This document shows, piece by piece, positions 44,156 through 52,601 of a stretch of DNA of 64,000 bases. The position numbers and the translations under genes were made by a program. The stretch is taken from positions 124,001 through 188,000 of the forward strand of contig NZ_CANLSZ010000005.1 in assembly GCF_947493765.1 (NCBI RefSeq). The letters are read 5' to 3'. The notes under the pieces are model-generated. The model had not been told where the DNA came from and did no database searches. It saw only the letters and a list, made by a program, of their open reading frames with translations. Numbering within the stretch: the stretch's first letter is position 1; every line of letters begins with the position of its first letter. This DNA comes from an uncultured Arthrobacter sp. (GTDB taxonomy: Bacteria > Actinomycetota > Actinomycetes > Actinomycetales > Micrococcaceae).

Positions 44156-45616
44156 TCAGCGATCGTTGCGGTCGAGGGCCCGCACCCGCAGGGCGAGGTA
44201 GAGGTGCACCCGATCCGCCGTGACGGCCGGGTCGTAGCCGGAGAGTGTGACGACCTGCTGGAGACGGTAGCGGATGGTGTTGCGGTGCAGGTCCAGGTCC
44301 GCGGCCACGGCGGCCACCGAACCGTCGAGGTCGAGGTACCGCTGGAGCGTGAGGGTGAGCCCCGCCCCATGGGCGTCGTCGAAGGCCTCCAGGGGCTGCA
44401 GGGTCTCCGCGGCCAGGTCGGCCAGGGGTACGTCGGCGCTGGACAGCAGCAGCGAGGTGAGGCTGAGGCGGTCCGCGACATTGAGGCTCTGCCCGCGCAG
44501 GAGGGCCTCGCGGGCCTCGTAGTAGCTCCAGCGCAGGCCGTTCGGCTGGGTGTAGGTGCCGCCCACGCCGATGCGCGCGGTCAGTCCGGCGCCGTGCAGA
44601 TACCGGGTGAGGTCCATCGGCTCGGGGGTGCCCGACGACGGCAGGACCAGCACGAGCTGATCGTCGACGAGCCCGGACGAGACGCCGTCCCACCCGTCCG
44701 GCAGCGGGAGGGTGCGCAGGGCCCGACGCTGCCCCGAGGCCACGTCGACGATCAGCACGCTGTGGCGTCCCGTCGTGTCCATGCCGGAGCCGGCGAGTCT
44801 CGCGGCGGCGTCCGGCCCGGCCAGGGTGCCCCGGACCACGTCCTCGAGCAGCTGACCGAGCGCCATCCGTGCTCCCGTGCGGTTGCGCGCCTGGTTGGTG
44901 AGCTCCACCGAGATGAGGCTCTGCGCGTAGTCCACCACGGCGGCGCGGACGTAGGGTTCACCGATCGCCAGCGTGCACCGGTCCTTGAGCCCCGTGGCGA
45001 TCGGCAGGCGGTGCCAGGCCGGATCGGCGGCCCCCTCGACCGCGTCCGGACCCCGTGCCCCGGCGCGTCGGGGTGCGGCTGCACCGGCGATCCGCGCGCC
45101 GTACTGGAACAGCGCCACCTCGGTGCCGAGCATGCGCGCCAGCTGGTCGAGGAGGGCGCCGAGTCCTCCGGCCCCGAGCAGGGCCGAGGCCAGGACGGCG
45201 TGCCCCTCGAGCAGCTCCTCCAGCCCGGCGTAGTGGTCCGCCGACAGGGCATCGGAGACCTTCTTCCCGATGGCGATGAACGGCACCTCGTACGGGACGA
45301 GGAAGACGGGCAGGCCGACGGCGTCGGCCGCCGAGACCAGGGCGGCAGGGACCCGGTCGTGGGCGAAACCCACCCCGAAGCCGATGGCGAGCGCTCCGGC
45401 AGCATGGGTCCGCCGGACGAAGCGGCGCTGGGCGGCCTCCGTGAGCAGCCGCACCCCGGTGGTCAGCACCACCTCGGCGCCGTTGAGGAAGGGCGCCGGA
45501 TCCTCCAGTTCTGTCATGGCGACCCACTGGATGGGGAGCGAGGAGGCCTCGGTATGCCCCTCCGACGCCAGCTCGAGGGCGGGATCGGCAAGGAGATCGG
45601 GGAGCGAGAGGGCCAT
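44156..45616 (-). CDS. PucR family transcriptional regulator of GABA/putrescine genes
   Basis: 486 residues. An N-terminal PucR domain (MALSLPDLLADPALELASEG...VLTTGVRLL), a central region, and a C-terminal helix-turn-helix: LQRYLDLDGSVAAVAADLDLHRNTIRYRLQQVVTLSGYD. PucR proteins usually activate purine, GABA or polyamine genes. It is divergent from aminobutyraldehyde dehydrogenase and gabT across a 163-base gap, so it is the likely local regulator (GabR/PauR-like role inferred). Confidence 0.85.
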   Translation of the reverse strand: MALSLPDLLADPALELASEGHTEASSLPIQWVAMTELEDPAPFLNGAEVVLTTGVRLLTEAAQRRFVRRTHAAGALAIGFGVGFAHDRVPAALVSAADAVGLPVFLVPYEVPFIAIGKKVSDALSADHYAGLEELLEGHAVLASALLGAGGLGALLDQLARMLGTEVALFQYGARIAGAAAPRRAGARGPDAVEGAADPAWHRLPIATGLKDRCTLAIGEPYVRAAVVDYAQSLISVELTNQARNRTGARMALGQLLEDVVRGTLAGPDAAARLAGSGMDTTGRHSVLIVDVASGQRRALRTLPLPDGWDGVSSGLVDDQLVLVLPSSGTPEPMDLTRYLHGAGLTARIGVGGTYTQPNGLRWSYYEAREALLRGQSLNVADRLSLTSLLLSSADVPLADLAAETLQPLEAFDDAHGAGLTLTLQRYLDLDGSVAAVAADLDLHRNTIRYRLQQVVTLSGYDPAVTADRVHLYLALRVRALDRNDR

Positions 45617-45779
45617 GGCACCATGCTAGGAGAACCCTGTGCCGCTGCACCACTGGCGAGCCCGCCGCCTGTGCAAGTAGCCGTGGCGAGAGCGTGTGGG
45701 CGTCGGTACCGTTACCACAACAGACGTGACCGGATGCACCATGATGCCGTGTCACCACCCTCGTGAAAGGCAGAGCAGC

Positions 45780-47210
45780 GTGGCCGAGACCCTTCAGAAC
45801 TTCATCGACGGCACCTTCGTGACGCCGGCCGGAACAGACCTCCTGGACATCGTGAATCCCACCAACGGCGAGGTCGTGGCGCAGTCGCCCGTCTCGTCGG
45901 CCGCCGATGTGGACGACGCCATGCAGGCGGCCGCCCGGGCGTTCCGCACCTGGAAGCGGACCACACCCGGGCAGCGCCAGCTCATGCTGCTCCGGCTCGC
46001 CGATGCCGTCGAGGCCGCGGCGGAGGAGCTCGTCGAGGCACAGCACCGCAATACGGGCCAGGTCCGCGAGATGATCGCCGCGGAGGAGGTCGCCGCCGGG
46101 GCCGACCAGCTGCGGTTCTTCGCCGGAGCGGCCCGCATCCTCGAGGGCAAGTCCGCGGGGGAGTACATGGAGGGCCACACCTCCTACGTGCGGCGGGAAC
46201 CGATCGGCGTCGTCGCGCAGGTGGCGCCGTGGAACTACCCGTTCCTCATGGCCGTCTGGAAGATCGGCCCGGCGCTCGCCGCGGGCAACACCGTGGTGCT
46301 CAAGCCCAGTGACACCACCCCGGAATCGACCCTCGTCCTCGCCCGGCTGACGCAGGGCATCCTTCCCGACGGCGTCCTGAACGTGGTGCTCGGCACGGGG
46401 GAGACAGGAGCGGCCATGGTGGAGCACCCCGTACCCGGGCTGGTGTCCATCACCGGGTCGGTACGCGCGGGCATCGCCGTCGCCTCCGGCGCGGCCAAGG
46501 GACTCAAGCGTGCCCACCTCGAGCTGGGCGGCAAGGCCCCCGCCGTCGTGTTCGCCGACGCGGACCTGCAGAGGACGGCGCAGCAGATCACGGAGTTCGC
46601 CTTCTTCAACGCCGGGCAGGACTGCACCGCGATCACACGGATCCTCGTCCACGAGGATGCCCACGACGAGCTCGTCGGGGCGATGGTCGAGCACACGAAG
46701 ACCCTGACGACGGGCAGCGCCGACGATTCCGAGAACTACTTCGGACCGCTCAACAACATCAACCACTTCAACGCGGTCAATGCCGTGATCGATGCGCTGC
46801 CGGCCCACTGCAGCATCGCCACGGGCGGCAGGCGTGCGGGGGAGAAGGGCTACTTCTTCGAGCCCACCATCGTCACCGGGGCCAGGCAGGACGATCCAGT
46901 GGTGCAGCAGGAGACCTTCGGCCCGGTCCTGACCGTGCAGACGTTCAGGACGGAGGAGGAGGCCGTGGAGATGGCGAACGGGGTCGACTACGCCCTGGCC
47001 TCCAGCGTCTGGACCACCGACCACGGCACGGCGATGCGCGTCTCCCGCGACCTCGACTTCGGAGCGGTCTGGATCAACACGCACATCATGCTCACCGCCG
47101 AGATGCCGCACGGCGGCTTCAAGAGTTCCGGCTACGGCAAGGATCTCTCCATGTACGGCGTGGAGGACTACACCCGCATCAAGCACGTCATGAGCGTGCT
47201 GGACGCCTGA
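45780..47210 (+). CDS. Gamma-aminobutyraldehyde dehydrogenase
   Basis: 476 residues from GTG 45780. ALDH motifs: VAPWNYPFLMAVWKIGPALAAGNTVVLKPSDTTPEST, ITGSVRAG, LELGGKAP (Glu), FFNAGQDCTAITR (Cys), and MPHGGFKSSGYGKDLSMYGVEDYTRIKHVM. The overall pattern, including NFIDGTF and the C-terminus, matches bacterial aminobutyraldehyde dehydrogenases (PatD/Prr). It would oxidise the 4-aminobutanal made by the putrescine oxidase encoded about 3 kb downstream. gabT follows after 26 bases. Confidence 0.82.
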   Translation: MAETLQNFIDGTFVTPAGTDLLDIVNPTNGEVVAQSPVSSAADVDDAMQAAARAFRTWKRTTPGQRQLMLLRLADAVEAAAEELVEAQHRNTGQVREMIAAEEVAAGADQLRFFAGAARILEGKSAGEYMEGHTSYVRREPIGVVAQVAPWNYPFLMAVWKIGPALAAGNTVVLKPSDTTPESTLVLARLTQGILPDGVLNVVLGTGETGAAMVEHPVPGLVSITGSVRAGIAVASGAAKGLKRAHLELGGKAPAVVFADADLQRTAQQITEFAFFNAGQDCTAITRILVHEDAHDELVGAMVEHTKTLTTGSADDSENYFGPLNNINHFNAVNAVIDALPAHCSIATGGRRAGEKGYFFEPTIVTGARQDDPVVQQETFGPVLTVQTFRTEEEAVEMANGVDYALASSVWTTDHGTAMRVSRDLDFGAVWINTHIMLTAEMPHGGFKSSGYGKDLSMYGVEDYTRIKHVMSVLDA

Positions 47211-47236
47211 GAAGGTCCACGAGGAAAGGAACTCGC

Positions 47237-48622
47237 ATGACAACGTATGCAACAACGCCGGGGGCCACGGCTCCGGCTGCCAGGATCGAGCAGAAGCGCC
47301 ACATCAGGGGCACCTTCCCCGGCCCGAAGTCCGCGGCCCTGGCCGAGCGCCGCGCGCAGGTCGTCGCCAGGGGTGCCGTCTCGGGTGTGCCCGTCTACGC
47401 TGCGGACGCGGACGGCGGCATCGTCGTCGATGTCGACGGCAACTCGTTCATCGATCTCGGCGCAGGCATCGCCGTGACGAGCGTGGGAGCCTCTGCCCCC
47501 GCGGTCGTCGACGCGGTCAAGGAACAGGTGGAGCACTTCACGCACACCTGCTTCATGGTGACGCCCTACGAGGGCTACATCGCCGTCGCGGAGCAGCTCG
47601 CCGAGCTCACACCCGGTGACTTCGAGAAGCGCACCGTCCTGTTCAACTCCGGTGCCGAAGCCGTGGAGAACGCGGTCAAGGTGGCGCGCCTGGCCACCGG
47701 CCGGAACGCCGTCGTCGCCTTCGACCATGCCTACCACGGCCGCACCAACCTGACGATGGCCCTCACCGCCAAGTCGATGCCCTACAAGACCGATTTCGGT
47801 CCGTTCGCGCCCGAGATCTACCGCGTGCCGATGAGCTACCCCTTCCGCGAGGAGAACCCGGAGATCACGGGCCCCGAAGCGGCGCAGCGCGCCATCACGA
47901 TGATCGAGAAGCAGATCGGTGCGGGATCGGTGGCCGCGATCATCATCGAACCGGTGCAGGGCGAGGGCGGTTTCATCGTGCCGGCACCCGGGTTCCTCCC
48001 GGCCCTGGCCGAGTGGGCGACGGCGAACGGCGTCGTCCTCATCGCGGACGAGGTGCAGTCGGGGTTCTGCCGCACGGGCGAGTGGTTCGCGGTGAACCAC
48101 GAGGGCGTGGTCCCGGACATCATCACCATGGCGAAGGGGATCGCCGCCGGCATGCCGCTCTCGGCGATCACGGGCCGGGCGGATCTGCTCGACGCGGTCC
48201 ATGCCGGCGGCCTCGGCGGGACCTACGGAGGTAACCCCGTCGCGTGCGCGGCCGCGCTGGGCGCCATCCGGACCATGAAGGACCAGGACCTGGTGGGCAG
48301 GGCCCGCTCCATCGAGGCGCAGGTCATGGAGCGATTCGCCGCGCTGCAGTCCGAGCTCGGGGAGCACAGCATCATCGGTGAGATCCGCGGCCGTGGAGCC
48401 ATGCTGGCCATCGAGTTCGTGGAGCCCGGTGGCAAGGTCCCCGACCCGGAGGCCACGAAGGCCATCGCTGCGCAGTGCCTGCGGGAGGGCGTGATCATCC
48501 TGACCTGCGGGACCTACGGGAACGTGATCCGGCTGCTCCCGCCGCTCGTGATCGGCGACGAGCTGCTCGCCGACGGACTCGATGTGCTCACGCACGCGAT
48601 CCGGAGCGTCCAGCCCGGCTGA
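47237..48622 (+). CDS. gabT: 4-Aminobutyrate aminotransferase
   Basis: 461 residues, class III PLP aminotransferase. Converts GABA and 2-oxoglutarate to succinate semialdehyde and glutamate. Motifs: NSGAEAVENAVKVAR, AFDHAYHGRT, EPVQGEGGF, LIADEVQSGFCRTGEWFA and the PLP lysine in TMAKGIAAG. The GLGGTYGGNPVACAAALG block fits GabT. ATG 47237 follows AGGAAAGGA. A hairpin terminator follows. Confidence 0.92.
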   Translation: MTTYATTPGATAPAARIEQKRHIRGTFPGPKSAALAERRAQVVARGAVSGVPVYAADADGGIVVDVDGNSFIDLGAGIAVTSVGASAPAVVDAVKEQVEHFTHTCFMVTPYEGYIAVAEQLAELTPGDFEKRTVLFNSGAEAVENAVKVARLATGRNAVVAFDHAYHGRTNLTMALTAKSMPYKTDFGPFAPEIYRVPMSYPFREENPEITGPEAAQRAITMIEKQIGAGSVAAIIIEPVQGEGGFIVPAPGFLPALAEWATANGVVLIADEVQSGFCRTGEWFAVNHEGVVPDIITMAKGIAAGMPLSAITGRADLLDAVHAGGLGGTYGGNPVACAAALGAIRTMKDQDLVGRARSIEAQVMERFAALQSELGEHSIIGEIRGRGAMLAIEFVEPGGKVPDPEATKAIAAQCLREGVIILTCGTYGNVIRLLPPLVIGDELLADGLDVLTHAIRSVQPG

Positions 48623-48654
48623 GCACCCGCCCGCGCGCTCGGCGCCACCGGGTC

Positions 48655-48702
48655 GGAAGACCCCGGACCAGGAAGACCCCGGACCAGGAAGACGCCGGAC
48701 CA
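48655..48702. repeat. 16-bp tandem repeat x3 next to the gabT terminator
   Basis: Unit GGAAGACCCCGGACCA at 48655 and 48671 (perfect) and 48687 (one change). The first ten bases recur as the left arm of the terminator at 48703. The terminator arm appears to have been duplicated. Confidence 0.9.
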
Positions 48703-48735
48703 GGAAGACCCCGCAGCCCGGCTGCGGGGTCTTCC
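48703..48735. terminator. Terminator hairpin between gabT and the GNAT gene
   Basis: A 14-bp stem (48703-48716 and 48722-48735) with a 5-base loop lies between convergent genes and could serve both. No T-run beyond TCTTCCT. Confidence 0.75.
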
Positions 48736-48813
48736 TGCTGCTGCACCGGCCCGCGCGTTCTGCGGGAGCGGGCGCTATTCCGGTCCGGGCGTGAGTTCGG
48801 CCCGGTCGAGGGG

Positions 48814-49407
48814 TCAGCCCAGGGGGATGAGGGCCCGGAAGTGCGGGTTACCGGCCAGGAACGCCTGCGCATGGCGGCAGTAGGGGATCGGGGCGAGCCG
48901 CCGGCGGTGCGCGTCGAGGAGCGCCTCGCGGACGAGGACCGCTTCGAGCCCGGAGCCCTGGTGGTCCGTACCCACGATGGTCTCCAACAGGCGCAGGCGC
49001 CCGGCGCGCAGATCGTATTTCACGTAGCCCACCATCACGCCGTCGTGGAAGAGCTCGAAGCGCGAGGTGACGGGATTGTCGCGGAACTTCTCCCGCACGC
49101 GTTCGGCCTCGACGCGCTGTGCTGCATGCGCCGCGCGCTCGTCGAGCTCCTCGATCACGGCCTCGTAGTCCTCGAGTGCCCCGAACGGCGCGTTGTCGGT
49201 GTCGAGCACACGGTAGAGCTGATTGCTGAGGGACCAGAGTTCACGGTCGGGGGTCGCGGAGAGATCGCGCGGTACCACCGGTGCGGACCGGCTCGGACGA
49301 CCGGGCAGCTCCCGCACGACGAGGCCGAGGCCGTCCTCGCTGATCCACGGGCCGTCATCGAGACCGTCGGGAGGCAGGGGGATCGGGGTAAGGGGTGTAA
49401 CGGACAC
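48814..49407 (-). CDS. GNAT family N-acetyltransferase
   Basis: About 197 residues from GTG 49407. The C-terminal half has the GNAT pattern: FELFHDGVMVGYVKYDLRAGRLRLLETIVGTDHQGSGLEAVLVREALLDAHRRRLAPIPYCRHAQAFLAGNPHFRALIP, with an acetyl-CoA loop like HQGSGL and the C-terminal PxCP-like cysteine seen in YjdJ-type members. Substrate unknown. A 12-bp duplication upstream creates three possible GTG starts (49407, 49419, 49431), two of which repeat the GAGG site. Confidence 0.7.
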   Translation of the reverse strand: MSVTPLTPIPLPPDGLDDGPWISEDGLGLVVRELPGRPSRSAPVVPRDLSATPDRELWSLSNQLYRVLDTDNAPFGALEDYEAVIEELDERAAHAAQRVEAERVREKFRDNPVTSRFELFHDGVMVGYVKYDLRAGRLRLLETIVGTDHQGSGLEAVLVREALLDAHRRRLAPIPYCRHAQAFLAGNPHFRALIPLG

Positions 49408-49408
49408 T

Positions 49409-49432
49409 GTGGACCTCACTGTGGACCTCACT
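49409..49432. repeat. 12-bp tandem duplication over the GNAT start region
   Basis: Two copies of GTGGACCTCACT (plus strand). On the minus strand each copy carries a GAGG ribosome site and a GTG in the same frame, so it duplicates a translation start. Confidence 0.85.
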
Positions 49433-49505
49433 GAGCCAGAAGTGCCGGCCGCTACTTGACCGTGACGCGATCGTAACAGTGTTGCGGAGGGGGGTAAAGG
49501 CGCCG

Positions 49506-50177
49506 TCAGCCGCGGAGGGCCGCCAACTGGGCACGGAGGCCGTCGAGCATGGCCTCGAGACCGGTGTCGAAAGCGGCATCGGCCGCTCCGAGGGCGCCGT
49601 CGGACTCCCTGGCGGTCCGTACGGCGGAGGTGAAGACCGGGAAGTGCGGTCCCAGGCTGCCCGAGTCGAAGATGTCGCTGGGCGCGGCGACGTCGAGGGC
49701 GGATCCGAAGATGAAGGACTCGAGGGCCACGATCGAGGGCACGATCCGGTCCTCGGGCCATCCGGCAGCGAGGAAGCCACGGGCCACCTCCTCGTACATG
49801 CGCAGTGTCTCGGCCGCGTCGGTGACCGGCATGACGGCGATCACCGGCACGAGGGGGCCGTGGCGGGCCAGCACCGTCCGGTAGGACCGGGCCCAGTGCC
49901 GGACGGCGTCCTCCCACGGCTCACGGGCGAACGCGCTGTAGTCGACCATCGTCATGACGTGGTCCTGCACCCAGCCGAGCACCTCACGCTTGGAGGCCGC
50001 GTGGTTGTAGAGCGCCGACGGGGCGACCCGGAGCCGGCGTGCCAGGGCCGACATCGTCAGTCCCTCGTAGCCCTCGTCCTCGATCAGGCCGAGGGCGGCC
50101 GCGGTGATGCTGTCGCGGGAGAGCACGCCGCGGGGTGGTCGCCCGGCGCGGCGCGGGGCCGCTGGTCCTGCACTCAT
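49506..50177 (-). CDS. TetR family transcriptional regulator
   Basis: 223 residues. N-terminal helix-turn-helix: RDSITAAALGLIEDEGYEGLTMSALARRLRVAPSALYNHAASKREVLGWVQDHVM. The C-terminal ligand domain (about 85-215) resembles the TetR_C_1 type. Divergent from the putrescine oxidase gene, with a palindrome between them. Probably represses the puo operon and responds to a polyamine or product; this is inferred from position. Confidence 0.85.
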   Translation of the reverse strand: MSAGPAAPRRAGRPPRGVLSRDSITAAALGLIEDEGYEGLTMSALARRLRVAPSALYNHAASKREVLGWVQDHVMTMVDYSAFAREPWEDAVRHWARSYRTVLARHGPLVPVIAVMPVTDAAETLRMYEEVARGFLAAGWPEDRIVPSIVALESFIFGSALDVAAPSDIFDSGSLGPHFPVFTSAVRTARESDGALGAADAAFDTGLEAMLDGLRAQLAALRG

Positions 50178-50241
50178 GGCTCGCCCCCTGCTGCGATCGA
50201 CGGATTCCGGCTCGACTCTTCCCCCGGAGAAGCCTCAAGGC

Positions 50242-50274
50242 TATAGTAGGCCGAAATAATGAACGCCATTCATT
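50242..50274. promoter_or_regulatory. Divergent tetR/puo promoter with candidate TetR operator
   Basis: TATAGT (50242-50247) is a good -10 for puo; its complement contains TACTAT for the opposite direction. AATGAA-N5-TTCATT (50258-50274), an imperfect palindrome, follows where a repressor would block puo. No clear -35. Confidence 0.55.
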
Positions 50275-50307
50275 TTGTGGTCCGCATCATGCGGCCGGGA
50301 GGATCAA

Positions 50308-51711
50308 ATGCGAACCATCGAACGCGACGTCGTCATTATCGGAGCAGGCCCCTCCGGCCTGACCGCCGCACGGGACCTGACGAAGGCCGGACACTCGGTC
50401 GCCGTCGTGGAGGCCCGGGACCGGGTGGGAGGCCGCACCCATACCGACATCGTCGACGGGGCGATGCTCGAGGTGGGGGGCCAGTGGGTCTCACCCGACC
50501 AGACCGAGCTCATCGGCCTGCTCGACGAGCTGGGCCTGGGGACGTTCTCCCGCTACCGCGAGGGTGAGTCCGTCTACATCGGCCCGGCCGGCGGGCCCGT
50601 CCGCTACACGGGGGAGATGTTCCCGGTGGGCGAGCACACCCGTGAGGAGATGGAGCGGCTGATCGCCCTCCTGGACCGGCTCGTCGCCGAGGCGGGTCCC
50701 GAGGAGCCCTGGAACCACCCGGACGCCCGCGCGCTCGACACCGTCTCCTTCCACCACTGGCTGCGTCAGCAGTCGGACGACGAGGAGGCCTGCAACAACA
50801 TCGGGCTCTTCATCGCGGGAGGCATGCTGACCAAACCCGCACACGCGTTCTCGACGCTGCAGGCCATCCTCATGGCCGCCACGGCCGGATCCTTCTCCAA
50901 CCTCGTCGACGAGGACTTCATCCTCGACAAGCGCGTCATCGGCGGCATGCAGTCCGTCTCCGAGCGGATGGCCGAGGAGCTCGGGGAGGACGTGATCCTC
51001 GGCAGCCCGGTACGCACCCTGCGCCGGAACGGGACTGACGGGGGCGACGGCGTCACGGTGGTCTCCGACACGGTCACGGTCCATGCGCGTTACGCGGTCG
51101 TCGCCGTGCCGCCCAATCTCTACTCGCGCATCAGCTACGACCCGCCCCTGCCGCGGCGCCAGCACCAGATGCACCAGCACCAGTCGCTCGGCCTCGTCAT
51201 CAAGGTCCACGCCGTCTACGCCACACCGTTCTGGCGGGAGGACGGACTCTCCGGCACCGGTTTCAGCGCCGGCTCGATCGTGCAGGAGATCTACGACAAC
51301 TCGAACCACGAGGACCCGCGCGGCACGCTCGTCGGCTTCGTGTCCGACGAGAAGGCCGACGCGATGTTCGAGCTCCCCGAACCCGAGCGGCGCACGCGCA
51401 TCCTGGAGTCGATCGCCGGTTTCCTCGGCCCCCAGGCCCTCGAACCGGAGGTCTACTACGAATCGGACTGGGCCTCGGAGGAGTGGACCCGCGGCGCCTA
51501 CGCCTCGAGCTACGACCTCGGCGGCCTCCATCGCTACGGACGGGACCAGCGCACTCCGGTGGGCCCCATCCACTGGTCCTGCTCGGACATCGCGGCGGAG
51601 GGGTACCAGCACGTGGACGGCGCCATCCGGATGGGTAGGCGCACGGCCGCGGCGATCCACGAGGCGCTCGTGTCCGGACTGCAGCCAGCCGGTTCCGTGA
51701 AGGAGGCCTGA
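50308..51711 (+). CDS. puo: Putrescine oxidase
   Basis: 467 residues of the flavin amine oxidase family, with long identity to characterised Rhodococcus/Kocuria putrescine oxidases. FAD motif VVIIGAGPSGLTAARDL, VVEARDRVGGRTHTDIVDGAMLEVGGQWVSPDQTELI, and the substrate-region block SFHHWLRQQSDDEEACNNIGLFIAGGMLTKPAHAFSTLQA. Also RRQHQMHQHQSLGLVIKVHAVYATPFWRE and GYQHVDGAIRMGRR. It oxidises putrescine to 4-aminobutanal with H2O2 and ammonia. ATG 50308 has GGGAGGA 7 bases upstream. Two universal stress proteins and an APC permease follow in the operon. Confidence 0.93.
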   Translation: MRTIERDVVIIGAGPSGLTAARDLTKAGHSVAVVEARDRVGGRTHTDIVDGAMLEVGGQWVSPDQTELIGLLDELGLGTFSRYREGESVYIGPAGGPVRYTGEMFPVGEHTREEMERLIALLDRLVAEAGPEEPWNHPDARALDTVSFHHWLRQQSDDEEACNNIGLFIAGGMLTKPAHAFSTLQAILMAATAGSFSNLVDEDFILDKRVIGGMQSVSERMAEELGEDVILGSPVRTLRRNGTDGGDGVTVVSDTVTVHARYAVVAVPPNLYSRISYDPPLPRRQHQMHQHQSLGLVIKVHAVYATPFWREDGLSGTGFSAGSIVQEIYDNSNHEDPRGTLVGFVSDEKADAMFELPEPERRTRILESIAGFLGPQALEPEVYYESDWASEEWTRGAYASSYDLGGLHRYGRDQRTPVGPIHWSCSDIAAEGYQHVDGAIRMGRRTAAAIHEALVSGLQPAGSVKEA

Positions 51712-51713
51712 TC

Positions 51714-52601
51714 ATGCGCTACGTCGTCGGATACACCGCTGACGCACGCGGGCACGACGCCGTGTGCCTCGCCGTCGCGCTGGCGCGCCGCCAGGAGGCC
51801 ACCCTCGATCTCGTGCTCGTGACCCCCGAGCACTCCCTGTACGCCGGGACGTACCCGCCGGCCAGGAACTTCGACGGGGTCCTCTCGGACCAGATGAAGG
51901 AGTGGATGGACGAGGGGCTCGCCCTCGTCCCCGCGGACGTCGCGGCCCGCGGCGTGGTGCTGCGGGCGGAATCGAACGCCGAGGGACTCATGAGGGCCGC
52001 CGCCGAGCCGGACGTGGCGCTGATCGTCATCGGTGCCAGCTCGCGCGGGCTGGGCGCCCGGTTCAACGTGGGCAACGTGGCACGCAGCCTGCTCCACGCC
52101 GCCGAGGTCCCCGTGGCGCTCGCGCCGAAGGGCTACCGGCGCATGGAGCCGGTGACCCGCCTGACGTGCGCCGTGGGACGGCGCGCGGGCGCCGGGGACG
52201 TCGTGGAGGTCGCCGTGTCCTCGGCACGCCGTCGTGATCTTCCCCTGCGGCTGGTGTCCCTCGTCCCGCTCGACGCCGGCCGGCCCGACCCGGACGGGGC
52301 CGAGGACGCCGCGGAGCTCCGGCTCCGGGAGGCGGCCGCCTCGATCGGCGGCCAGGTGAGCGTGGAGACGGCGCACGGTACCTCCGTCGAGGAGGCCATC
52401 GAGTCCATGGAGTGGGACGACGGGGAGATCCTGCTGGTCGGCTCCAGCCGGCTCGCCCAGCACCTGAGGATCTTCCTCGGCACCACGGCCAACAAGATCC
52501 TGCGCACGCTGACCATCCCCATGGTGGTCGTCCCGCGCAGCTACACCTCACCCCGCAGCACGCCCGGACAGGGCGCCCCGACCACGGAGACGGACGCATG
52601 A
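51714..52601 (+). CDS. Universal stress protein, two-domain
   Basis: 295 residues with two Usp domains (about 1-140 and 145-285). Each has the nucleotide-loop pattern G-2x-G-9x-G-S/T: IGASSRGLGARFNVGNVARSLL and VGSSRLAQHLRIFLGTTANKIL. Such proteins bind ATP or AMP. Starts 2 bases after the puo stop with AAGGAGG upstream; its stop overlaps the permease start by 4 bases. It may modulate the permease or respond to H2O2 from the oxidase. Confidence 0.88.
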   Translation: MRYVVGYTADARGHDAVCLAVALARRQEATLDLVLVTPEHSLYAGTYPPARNFDGVLSDQMKEWMDEGLALVPADVAARGVVLRAESNAEGLMRAAAEPDVALIVIGASSRGLGARFNVGNVARSLLHAAEVPVALAPKGYRRMEPVTRLTCAVGRRAGAGDVVEVAVSSARRRDLPLRLVSLVPLDAGRPDPDGAEDAAELRLREAAASIGGQVSVETAHGTSVEEAIESMEWDDGEILLVGSSRLAQHLRIFLGTTANKILRTLTIPMVVVPRSYTSPRSTPGQGAPTTETDA

